Shown: in pieces, positions 36,545 to 46,966 of the stretch
Numbering within the stretch: position 1 is the first letter of the stretch
Layout of the letters: each line of letters begins with the position of its first letter
Assembly (NCBI GenBank): GCA_963682055.1
Contig: OY821751.1
Coordinates: forward strand, 496,001-560,000
From: Primula veris
Lineage: Eukaryota; Streptophyta; Magnoliopsida; Ericales; Primulaceae
Reading direction: 5' to 3'
DNA: 64,000 bases
Position numbers and translations under genes: made by a program
Notes under the pieces: generated by a model
Databases searched by the model: none
The model's input: only the letters and a program-made list of their open reading frames with translations
Told to the model about the DNA's origin: nothing

Positions 36545-38016
36545 TCAACTTGGGCTTTTTACTTTTCCTTCATCTTCTTTTAAGCTCTTTTTCTCTTCCA
36601 TTTTCGTACGACCTCCAAACACGAAAAGATATTTCCCGAGAAAACCTTTGTTTTTCTTTGTCAAGTTTTTGGCTTCTAACCTCTCTTCCTCTTTCGATTC
36701 CTCGAGAGCCTTAATCAAGTTACCCAAACAAGCCTCTTTATCGTCTTCTAAACCCTTGGACATCAAGTTCTCTGCCACATCAGCAGGCGACATTTTCGTT
36801 TGTCCCAATAATACACTGATTTTGTCGAACATAACATGTGACTCGAGGCCCAAGTAATTTTTTGACAATACCTTAAAAGCCTCGAAACAACAGTAAGAGA
36901 GCTCTATATGTTTATCCATTCGTCCTCGTCGAATCAAAGCAGGATCTAATTTCTCAACATAATTTGTTGTGAAAATTACTATTCTTTCGCCCCCAATAGC
37001 AGACCATAGCCCATCGACGAAGTTCAAAAGACCCGAAAGGGTTATCTTGCTATAGCTCTCTTCTCCACCATCTTTCAACTTGTTTTTAATTTTTTCAACA
37101 GCACTTTTTTCATTACTTTTATCGTTTTTCTTCCTCTGACCGGTTAAATCAAGTGAACAGTCTATATCTTCGATCACAATTATAGATTTGCTTGTGGTGT
37201 CGATTAATAACTTTCTTAACTCTGTGTTATCCTTAACTGCGGTTAACTCAAGGTCGTAAATGTCGTATTTTAGAAGATTAGCCATAGCTGCTATCATAGT
37301 AGATTTTCCGGTCCCTGGAGGACCATATAGTAAATAACCACGCTTCCACGCTTTACCTGTTAACAAACTGAATCTTTAGACTCTCTCCACTTCCTAGTAA
37401 AACTACAATGAAACCTACTAATCTGATTACTATGGATTGTTTCCGATGATAAGGTAACAAAACCATTGAACTACTTCATTTGATGTCAAGAGAAAAAAAA
37501 AATACAATATTACTTCATCGCAAGATATATATTAGGAACATTAAAACTAGTTTTTTTATGTTATTAAAAAGTCAAAATCCTCGTGTAACTGAACAAATTA
37601 TAGACACCGAGTACGTAAATGAATCAACAAAAGAGAAAACGATAGAACGTACCAATGTTTGTATAGTAATCTTTGGACTTGGTAAAATTGATAAGATCAC
37701 TCATGATATCTTTCTTTTTCTTTGGTTCCATTGCGAGTGTATCGAAACTCGCAGGGTGCTCAAACGCCACATGGCTCCACATAGTTTGCCCATAACCATA
37801 ACTTCCCTCACCCCCATTGTTTGTATACAATTTTCTTCTCCTAGTTTTCGCTGCAATTTCTTTTCCCTCATTTATTACATGGTGTATATAAGATTTGGTA
37901 ATCAAATCCCTTTCCTTCCTATGATAGGTGAGCTTGTAAAATCGCCTTTCCTCATCATTCGGGTAAAATGAAATAGTTTGCGATTTGGGTGTGCTTTTGT
38001 TAGAAGACCAACACAT
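36545..38016 (-). pseudogene. 5'-truncated AAA-ATPase (BCS1-like / At3g28580 group)
   Basis: Two exons, 37653 to about 38016 (truncated) and 36545-37356 (stop 36547-36545), joined inside a Gly codon (..YYTNIG|KAWKRG..). The AAA core is intact: Walker A GPPGTGKST, Walker B IIVIEDIDCSL, GERIVIFTTN and the arginine region RRGRMDKHIELSYC. The first about 130-140 residues present in the paralogue at 48724-51622 (membrane segment and most of the AAA-associated N-terminal domain) are missing. Similarity stops at the WSS motif, about 38004-38010, exactly where plant-mobile-domain similarity begins on the other strand. Without its membrane anchor it is probably non-functional, although the remaining frame is open. 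Confidence 0.85.
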
Positions 38017-39322
38017 TTGTTTTCCCTTGGAGGGAATCCACTGTTACTTTAGAAGATATGATTGTTTTAGAGGGTTACTCGGTTCTTGGCGATTCGGTTT
38101 TGTTACACTCTTCTAGTACTACTGACGAAATGAAGAGAATAGAAGAAAAGCTTGTGAAAATCAGGAAAAATATCGAGTTGGGCACGGGTAGATTTAGTAG
38201 TCATTTGGTTTGGTTAGACAAGTTTATAGAGAGTGATGATGAGCTAACCCGCATGGCGTTTCTATCACTGTGGTTGTCGAGATACGTGTTTTCCATCGGA
38301 CATGGTGGTATTGGGAATGTTTTCCCCTTGCTATTGATCTCTCGTTTGGAACTCGCTTGGTTATTGCTCCAGCAGTTCTTTCTGTGCTTTACCGAGATTT
38401 GAGTTTGATAAAGAATACGTTAGTGAAGAAGGGATCGGATTTGAAGAGAAAAGGGGTTAGCTTGAGAACAAACGTTTGGGCACCGTTTCAATTAGTGCAG
38501 GTTTGGGTTTGGGAGAGGTTTTCAACTTTAAGGCCAAGTCCTAATCCGATTCAAGTTGGAGAGCCAAGATTGGCCAGGTGGCACGAGCAAATCCCATTGA
38601 AAATAGACGATCTAAGGAAGGCCTTGAATTCGGCTGGTGAAGATTTCCAATGGCGACCATACTGTGTGGTCCTAATGGAGATTTAGTCAATGTTGAGTCT
38701 GGTATGGACGAGGATTTAGAGTCTTTTGCTTTGTGTATTAGACCTAGAGATCTGGTCGGATTCGGAGGTCTTATCCAGCAATATCTGCCCCATCGTGTGG
38801 CTATGCAGTTTGGGTATGATCAAGATATTCCTGATTTTGTCCATCGATTCAACGGAAGTCCTGATTCTGCTTGGGAATAATTCAAAAGACCAATTAGGGA
38901 TAATAAGTTAGTAACATATTTCTAGCTTCTCTTCTGTTTGAGTCGGATGTTAGTTTTCGATATTTTTCTTGGTGGGACCTCGCTCTGACAGCTAAGGAAG
39001 AAATGATTGAGAGCAAGGTGGAGAAAGCTCAGTCGAAAACTGATATTCGAGCTTCCAAGAAACATACTAAATATAAAGAAGACTGTGATCCTCTTGACCT
39101 AACAATTGAAGAGTTGTGAGACTTGCTCAGAAGACGAATGTAGTTGGAAAAGGAGTAATAAGAGAGGACAAATGTTCGAACCGAAAGAATTCTGAAAATC
39201 CTTCACCATTTGTTTTGAGGATAAATGGAGCTCGGCCTTTGGGTTTGGAGATATACAGAGTTCGTGAAGATGTAGACATGGTTGCAGATTTTAAAAATCT
39301 AAAATTCACTAAAAAAATCTGA
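38004..39322 (+). pseudogene. Plant mobile domain (PMD, MAIN-like) gene remnant
   Basis: Similarity starts at NTFVFPWRESTVTLEDM (38010) and runs through LVWLDKFIES, AFLSLWLSRYVF, GNVFPLAIDLSFGTRL, SLRTNVWAPFQLVQVWVWERF, PRDLVGFGGLIQQYLPHRVA and AWE..FKRPIRDNKL. These are hallmarks of the PMD family (Arabidopsis MAIN/MAIL1 and transposon-borne relatives). Breaks: a one-base loss in the C-run near 38325, a two-base gain near 38665, a TAA at 38878-38880 and further frame loss beyond 38910. The N-terminus is cut at the joint with the AAA-ATPase. Downstream Lys/Glu-rich sequence to about 39320 may be its C-terminal tail. PMD genes are often carried by transposons, so this may be a piece of one. 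Confidence 0.8.
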
Positions 39323-42141
39323 TGTCGAACGGACCCATAATCGGTTCTCAAGACTCTCTAGACATAAAATTGGTCATTCAAGAATTTCAGATTTTAACAG
39401 AGGGTCAATGTTAGCAGTTTTAGAAAAAAAAATTGTAAAAAATTCATAATTATCAAAGTTATAAGAGGTGTCGAACACAAATAGTATCATCCACTTATTT
39501 CTCGCCTCAATCAGTTGCATCTTTAAGCTAGTTGTTCTCATTTATTGTATCAGTTATTAGTTGAGATTTGCATTAATCGAATCGGCTTAAATAGTTATTA
39601 TTCACATTAATCAGTTGCATCTTTAAGCTAGTTGTTCTCGTTTATTGTTCAACTTAAACTACATCCCTAACTCCCAGTTGCATGTTTTCCTGTCCGTTCT
39701 ATTCATTTTCCGCTGTCAATCCATTCGTAAGCTTCGGATCAGGTAAGTCCTGTACAGGTTTCGTTAAGTCAGTTTTGAGTGTTATACATATCAGCTATTA
39801 TTTTGAGAGTTACATTAATCGAATCGGCTTATATGGTGTTATTATTCACAATGATTCGAAAGACTCAAAAGCTACTATTTTCACAAGTTTATATCGAAAT
39901 CAAATCGTCATTCTTGAGATAGCCCAAAGATTAGTTTATATTTATTAGACATAAAATTAGTCATTCAAATATTTCAGATTTGTCATTTAAATACCAACAT
40001 ATCCTTTGTTTTCCAAAAATAAATTGACATCTTTTGTATTTCCTGATAAACTCAAGTCATGATTTACTTAAAAAAATAACAAAAAAAAAAAGATGTTAAT
40101 TTTACTATAGGCAAATTTTTAGAATAGTAATTTTAAGAGAACACAGGAAACAAAATATTAAAATTACAAAGAAAAAAAAGTAAAAAAGCTCAGAAACATG
40201 AATTTATCTTCTCATTGATTAACAAAAATCTCTGAAGTCTGACATGTGAATATTCATGTATCATCACAGCAATTATATTAAATAAAAAAAAAATAGATTT
40301 ATCAAAAATATCAATATAAGCTCTCATAATAATAAAAAATGTTATCTGCTCATGTATAATAATCAGTATAGCGTATATTGCCCATTATTAGGCATGTAAT
40401 CATTGAGCCAAAATAAAACAAATAAAAATATTAAATAAAAAAAATTCATCAAAGAAATAAAAATGAAATAAATCAGAGTTTGGTTATGGTTTTTCTGTCA
40501 CGTTTAATCAGAAACACGGACCAATTTATGTTACTCATCATATTTAATATCCCTAACATAATAAAAAAAACATTTAACTTTTGTAAAAAAATAAAATGAA
40601 TAGAAATAAAAGCATCAGAGACTTAAATACTAGGAATCATGGTAATAAATATATATATATATATATTTATACCAATCATATTGTTGCAGTTATTTTTATC
40701 CTCATATGCTTTTTTAATATAACAACACAAAAAGAATACACATCTAGAAAATATAATATTTTTGGAAGAATAAGAAAAATTTGTAGAGATAAAGTGAGAA
40801 GATGAATATTATGTATATATTTACATGTATATATATTAGTTGAAGAAACCCTAATATAATATGGACTCAAGTTTTGTTTTATTTTGTAAAATGCAAAGCC
40901 CAACCCAAGTAAAATTTGTGTATTGGATGGGCTGATTGTGTGTTTTCATAAGATGCGTAAGAGTCTGCGTGTCCAGCGTGTCCAACACGACACGATACGG
41001 ACAAGTTAAAACAATAATTTTTTAAAAAAAGTTTAGACATCACTCACGAAGAGAATATATATGATTAGATTTTCTAATTAAACAAACGAGAATATTAGTG
41101 ATAGGTCACATTTTATAAATAAAAAAAAAAGAGATATTGGAATGAAACTTTTTTAAGTTCTACTCAACCGGTCCAATAAAAAAAAAGTATAAAAGCTATT
41201 TTCAAGCTTAAAAAACAACTTATAATGTATACGAAAAAGATATTAAAATGTGAAAATGAGATTAAAAGTTATTTTTAAGCTTAAAAAAATATATTATAAT
41301 CTACACGAGAAATATATAAAAGTGTAAAAAAACAACTTAAAAGCTAATAGATTTTTTTAGTGTTTGTTTGAATTATTAAGTAAAAAAAAAAAAAAAAGAT
41401 ACCAAAAAGTTACGAAAATAATATATATTTTTATCACTTGTGAGACGACTTACACTTAAAAATCTTATGAGAATAGTGACGTATGAATAAAAATTTTATT
41501 GAAATGTGAACTCACACCGATGAGCCCTAAACAAACAATAATAGTTTGTCAACTTCCCATGAATCAACTTCAATCGACATTACACAAGAAGAGATGTAAA
41601 TGATACTTGTCGTGACCTAGTTGCGGATATGTTCATCATCATTTGCCTCTCTTCTTGTGCAATGAATAAATACACATGACGTGTCAAGAGAAGCGGAATC
41701 ATGATTCATGAGCAACATTTTTTTCTCGTACGAAGCTACATGAGTTAGTCCCAATAAGGACTGTATAGGTTATGGCGGTATTGTTGAGAATCACATAGAC
41801 ATGAGCCCGAATAAGTTGAAAACTCATCCCATAACAATGTAGTATGTTTTGATAAATAGCAACGACCATATGTTACGGTATGGAATTTGTAGTCAATAAA
41901 GAAATAAACAAACACATGTTTTACTACTTCGAAAACCAAAATTTTATACGGTATGAAATTTATAGTCAATAAAAAATGATATTCAACTTACGAATTACAA
42001 TCTTACAGTAACAGATTAGCAACCTTAATTCACGACTTAAACTTAAGTACGACCATTTTCCCTAATCTAACATAATTTTCATAAATAATTAAACAAAGAG
42101 AAACATAAATTTAATACTAAAAATGTTGTAATACTAAAAAT

Positions 42142-42181
42142 GCCACGGTACAGACCCGGGTTCGATTCCCGGCGGGTGCAT
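42142..42181 (+). pseudogene. 3' half of a tRNA-Gly(GCC) gene
   Basis: The segment begins at the anticodon (TGCC) and reads through the anticodon arm, variable loop, T arm with a full B box (ggttcgattcc) and acceptor 3' strand ending gggtgca. A T6 run follows directly, as in a Pol III terminator. The D arm, A box and 5' acceptor strand are missing. In their place is a repeat of the flank, taatactaaaaatg, which occurs twice (about 42113-42126 and 42130-42143). One base in the acceptor-side stem differs from the common plant tRNA-Gly. It cannot fold into a tRNA. Confidence 0.75.
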
Positions 42182-42699
42182 TTTTTATTTTATTTTTAGT
42201 TATTTTCTTTATATTATGTTTTTCCATCAAATTATTTTACATTTTCTGCCCATCTCTATCTTGTACAGGATCTTCCTTGTAACTTATTACCAATTTTATT
42301 TTTAAAAAAATATATACATTTCTAGTACCTCTAATATTATTATGTAACAATTTTCTATTTCATAAACTTGTCCTTATATAAATTGTGATCCCTTAATCTC
42401 TGCAACAAATATTACGTGACATAACACTAACAAACTTGTCGAAAATTCACATCTCATTCGATATTACATAAGGTGCATGCCAATTCTATTCTTTTGTTTT
42501 TTTTTTTTTTTTTCATTTTTTGACCAAATCTCTATAAGGTAATGAATGATACATAAAACTTTTATGCGTTAGTTTTCTCTTGTTAACATTTTTGATAGAT
42601 TTCCATCTTGGCCAATCTTGTGATCACCTGGGGACCTCTCAATTTCTGAAACATTACATGATATAAAACCGAAAAGCTTGCAGAGTATATCACGACACA

Positions 42700-43110
42700 A
42701 CAAGAACCTGAAATCTTTATCTCCGGAAACGTTCTTCAACGTATATTGATCTAGGTCATACTCGACATTTCCCAGGTAAGATTATTGCTTATGGTATATA
42801 GCATTGCTGTAAAAATAATTCAACCATGAAGTTTACTTTTGCCTTTCACACCCGCTAAAAATAGAACACAACGTCGAACGACACTATGATTAGATTAAAA
42901 AATTGTAATTTTTATATGATTTGATTCGAGTGGAATTGAGTTCGTTTGAAAATGCGAAGTGTCCATGATCAGGGTTTGTCTTAATATATCTCGTGTCCAT
43001 GAACCATGATTTCGGAAACCTTTGCCATCGTATATCTAGTCACAATCTGCAAGGGTAAGAATTTTGTTTTAATGTAGCAGGGATCTAAAAATAATCGATC
43101 CATAAAGTAT
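42700..43110. repeat. Diverged tandem copy of a possible DUF569 5' UTR exon and donor
   Basis: Copy 1 near 42717-42800 has ctccggaaac, cgtatattgatctagtc-like words and a donor ccag|gtaag at 42775/42776. Copy 2 near 43010-43080 has ttcggaaacc, cgtatatctagtcac and a donor-like aagg|gtaag at 43054/43055, 279 bp later. Downstream words (taaaaataat-c-accat-aagt, gctaaaaa-a-acac) also repeat. A leader exon here is inferred, not shown. Confidence 0.5.
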
Positions 43111-43355
43111 ACTTTATTTTGTCGCAATGTCTCTTAGACTGCTAAAAACACACCATATCATTGTACCACAATACCGATATTTTTCTTAAAAAATTTAGTT
43201 GATTTGATTAGGCTGGAATAGCGCTTTTCCCCAAACAGGAACCAATATCCACTTGGACCTGTTCAGGATGTTTTTTTTTTTTCAAATTTCTCTTTTGGTA
43301 AAAAGGATTCACCAGACATATCTGATTTATAAACCGCATTTTTTGTAAGACCGAA

Positions 43356-46300
43356 ATGGAGCTGTTTCAAAACGCAAAAACTGTAAGGCTGAAGAGCCAC
43401 CATGACAAGTACCTTTTAGCTGACGACGATCAGGAGTCTGTTAACCAGGAGCGTCTAGGCACAAGCTGGAGGGCTAAATGGACGGTCGAAACCATTGATA
43501 CTGTTAATTGTGATGTCATCAGATTAAAAAGTTGTTATGGAAAATATTTGATGGCCTCAAGCGAGCAGTTTCTTCTTGGGGTTACTGGAAGGAAAGTCAC
43601 CCAGATGCTGCCACGTAAACTAGATTCTCAGGTTGTTAATTATCAATTTCTGTTGAAAATTTTATTTTCATACACTGATACGTCCTTGTTCTTTTGCAGC
43701 TAATAACCTTAGCCTGTCTATTTTTCTCTTATAAGTTGTACTGCATTTGATTGACCGGTTTAAAATCTGAAGTTTTCTTGTATTTCAACTTCATCGTTTG
43801 AATCAAACAATTTTTTATGTAACTTCATAATTTTGTATGTCTTGGTACTATTTGTAGTCCTAATATGAACTTTTTTTGGTTCACTAAGTTAGTTTTCTGT
43901 TTTTGATAACTTTCACTTGTCCCTTTTTGCTTCTAAAGTTGTTTAGGGGTTTGTTGGCAGCTTTGATTTATTGGATGAGTTCTTATAATGTTAAGCCATA
44001 CGGTCCTAAATCACTTTAGTGGACACTAAATGAAGTAACAGGCTTGTCTGGTTGCAGTTTTAAAGCTACATGCTTAGCATTTTATTGCTTATAAGTTATA
44101 AGACCCATTGTTGGTTAACTTAGTTGGCCTGAAAGAAACCAGATATTTTAAGCTTTATGAATCTGGTTTTTTCCCAAATTAGCCAACTTATTTGCTAAAG
44201 GAACTCCAGCCAAACCAATTTTAACTTGCTATTCATGAAAAAAGAAAAGAAAATATTCAGGCAACAGGTTCAAATTTTGATCCACACTCTCATTCCAGAG
44301 TTATTGTTTGATTGAACGAGCTTTTTAAAATATTCCATATTTTCCAGAAAAATTGTAAAACAAAAGATGAAAATATGTATTTTATTTGCAGGTGGAGTGG
44401 GAGCCTATAAGAGAAGGATGCCAAGTAAAACTCAAAACACGATACGGAAATTATTTACGAGCAAATGGGGGTGTACCACCCTGGCGGAATTCAATAACAC
44501 ATGATATTCCTCATAGGCACAGGGATTGGATTTTATGGGAAGTCGATATTATTGAAACCCGACCTGACCCGCCTCCTGACCCTTCCCCGGTTGCTAGTCC
44601 TGCAAGATCTGATTCTCTTGGTTCCTCGGATTTGGCCTCGTCTTCTTCTTTTAAACTTACGTCCCCCAAGTTCTCAAAACTTCAGGTTAGATGAACTGAT
44701 CAAGATTTATGACATATTCTGGAATTGTTTCCCATAAATAATAGGGTGCTTCTTGTTTTAGTTTATTACTACTGCATAGCCTATTGAATCGTACCATGAT
44801 ATGAAAACTAAGTTGATAAATGTATGCTCATCAAAAATAATTCTCGGTTATTTAATACCGCGTCTATCAAAAATCGATGAAGTGTATGAAGACAATAAAA
44901 CAAATGGGAACAAGTTTCCTCTTCTTTCCATTCTCAGGTCTCCCATTTCTCTAAACTTCAAGTTAGATGAACGGAGGCCTTGTTTGGTTCAGCTTTTAAG
45001 CTTAGTTTTTCTGCTTAATTCTTGAGAGATGGAACACATTTGGTTTACCAGTTTAAAATCCTACTTAAGTTTCACATAAACCTAGCTTTTCCTCAACCTC
45101 AGATAATTAAGCTTATTTGTTTACTAGCAGGAATATTTTTTCAGGCTCGTCTTCTTTCAATCTTAGGTCTCCTAGATTCTTAAAACTTCAGGTTAGATGA
45201 ATAGATGCCTTATTTAGTTTCAGCTTCTAAGGTCGTTTACTTTTGTCTTTTGGCTTGAAATCGGGAGCGCATTTTGTATACCAACTTAAAAACAAGGCTT
45301 TCCAAACGTCTGGTCTGAGAAAACAAGAAGCTTTAGGCTGTGTGACCCAAGTTTTTTTTCTCAACCTAATAAGCTCCGGTCTGTTTCTTCAAGATACATT
45401 TTGTAAACATCAGGTTACATGAATAAGGACCTTGTTTTATTGCAGCTTTTAATCTGGTTTTTTGCTTGAATTCTAGAGTACATTTGGTTCACCAACTTAT
45501 AACTGAGCTTTTCCAGATTTTTTTTACTTAAGAAATTAGAAGATATAAGCCGAATAAACACAGAAAGAGGTGTAAAAACGCCTCTCTCGCTGCAAATTAA
45601 TATGCCATGTTCTTTTGATGTAAGAAAATGCTACTTGTATTACTGTTTGTTTGGTAGCAGCTTTATTAAAAAAATGGCCTTTTGTGAAAGGGAAAGGGAA
45701 CCAATAGAAAAACTTTCTGCAGGTTTCCTAACTTGTGGACTGTTAGTTTGTAATTTTTTAAGAAACCTTACTCCGTATTCCGTATTAGGTAGGATCACTT
45801 TCTGCTATTTCTGAAAGTGTGGTACTTTCAGTTTTAGATTTCATTCCAAAGAGGAAAAACTGTTTTCAGAAACATGAATTTGATTTTTGAGTAAAGTTTT
45901 GCAATATTAACTTTACAAAGTAACGAAAAGGATCAGAAAGGCTGCATAAACGTATAACTTCTTAGAAACACATAAACACATAGTATATTAGTATATATCA
46001 TTCTGTTTACCGATCCCTTTTTAGTATATATCATTCTGTTTACCGATCCCTTTTTATTACTTTGTATATGCCCTTATTTAGCTAACTGGTTATTTGGTTT
46101 CATATCTTGGTAAAAACAAATCGGTAGGGAATAGGAACAAAATTTCTACATTTTTACTAAATTGTAAACGATTACTTCATGCAAGGAAAAAAAAGAAAAT
46201 TAGATGAAATTACTTTCTACTGGTTTCCCGAACAGTGGCGTTTTCACTTTTAAACATAACTATCAAAAAAGTTGTTCCGATTCTGTTCAAAAACGATTGA

Positions 46301-46966
46301 ACAACTTTTCAGAAACATGATTGCATTCATTGTTCTTAGGGCATTCCAGCTTTTAAGCAAATAAGCTAGAGTTTTTAAGGTAGCGAAAAATGTTCCTCTA
46401 TCTTAAACCTTCTAGCTATAAAGTCAAAACAACCAGCCTAAACTTCAGTTGTTACGCCAATCCACCAAATGCAGGCTTACGTTTTAGCAAAAACAAATCC
46501 ACTTAAAATCTTCAACCATCCAAGGCCTCTTTCTTCCTTTTTCATATTAGTAGTAACATAACAATAAAGTAACAGATTTACATAATTTATTTTACTAGTA
46601 TGCAACTACATCACTTTGGCACACTTATTACAGAAATAAATTACTGTTCTACAACTGATATACCTATACATTTATATGCAGTCTAGCGGCTTGTTTGGTG
46701 GTTCACCAAAACAGAATGAGGGTCGTATGATCTACTATAGTGTGGTGAATGATGACGGGGATGATGGGGAAGAGACCTCATTCCAATTTATAGGACACGG
46801 CTTAGAGGAATTAGCTGGTAAATTAGAGGAAGAAACGGGCTTAGAAGATATAATCGTGTGTTCACGTAATAAAATTAATGGGCAACTTTATCCCCTCCGA
46901 TTAGATCTTCCTCCTAATAACGCCACCATGCATGTTGTTGTTGTTCCGTCTTCCTCCGAAGGTTAG
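43356..46966 (+). CDS. DUF569 (actin-crosslinking-like beta-trefoil) protein
   Basis: Three exons, 43356-43631, 44392-44685, 46682-46966, all in phase 0, giving 284 residues. The N-terminal DUF569 trefoil (about residues 1-140) has MELFQNAKTVRLKSHHDKYL, VIRLKSCYGKYLMASSE, QMLPRKLDSQVEWEPI and LKTRYGNYLRANGGVPPWRN. A Pro/Ser-rich linker follows. The C-terminal conserved block (RMIYYSVVNDDGDDGEETS.., GLEDIIVCSRNKINGQLYPL) is typical of plant DUF569 proteins. The fold resembles fascin/actin-crosslinking trefoils; the molecular role in plants is not settled. No signal peptide is present, so it is probably cytosolic. Intron 2 (about 2 kb) contains three extra copies of the exon 2 end, and a partial copy of the exon 3 end lies downstream. 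Confidence 0.9.
44041..44222. mobile_element. Tourist-like MITE in DUF569 intron 1
   Basis: The left end is aggcttgtctggttgcag and the right end actccagccaaaccaatttt. The interior has taaagctacatgcttagc and tggttaacttagttggc. Same family as the copies in EMB506 and the RsmD-like gene. Confidence 0.5.
44640..45425 (+). repeat. Serial copies of the DUF569 exon 2 end plus 5' splice site
   Basis: The true exon 2 end (aaaacttcag|gttagatgaa, edge 44685) is repeated at edge 44961 (ctaaacttca-agttagatga), edge 45191 (aaaacttcag gttagatgaa) and, weakly, edge 45413 (aacatcag gttacatgaa). Upstream exon words (tcttctttcaat, ggtctcc) recur with each. Each copy is followed within about 15 bp by the left end of the MITE family (ccttgttt...cagcttttaagc). 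The unit appears to be exon tail plus MITE, multiplied in tandem at spacings of 276, 230 and 222 bp. Confidence 0.75.
45990..46055. repeat. 33-bp perfect tandem duplication in DUF569 intron 2
   Basis: The words agtatatatcattctgttta and ccgatccctttttt-like sequence occur twice back to back, indicating a recent duplication. Confidence 0.85.

Larger units (their letters stand above)
39323..43355. other. Long intergenic region upstream of the DUF569 gene
   Basis: AT-rich. Contains a 40-bp direct repeat (39509-39548 and 39609-39648, core agttgcatctttaagctagt), a (TA)n run at about 40648-40667, a doubled roughly 85-bp segment at 41189-41345 (taaaagctattttcaagctt / taaaagttatttttaagctt), the tRNA half at 42142 and the duplicated 5'-UTR-like segment at 42700-43110. 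No other coding region is supported. Confidence 0.45.

Noticed and set aside
36526..36857. Plus-strand frames over the AAA-ATPase 3' exon
   Set aside because: Antisense shadows of a clearly conserved coding exon.
40930..41010. gtgtcc/cacgac-rich patch, considered as a structured RNA
   Set aside because: It forms only short imperfect pairings and no known RNA family pattern is visible.
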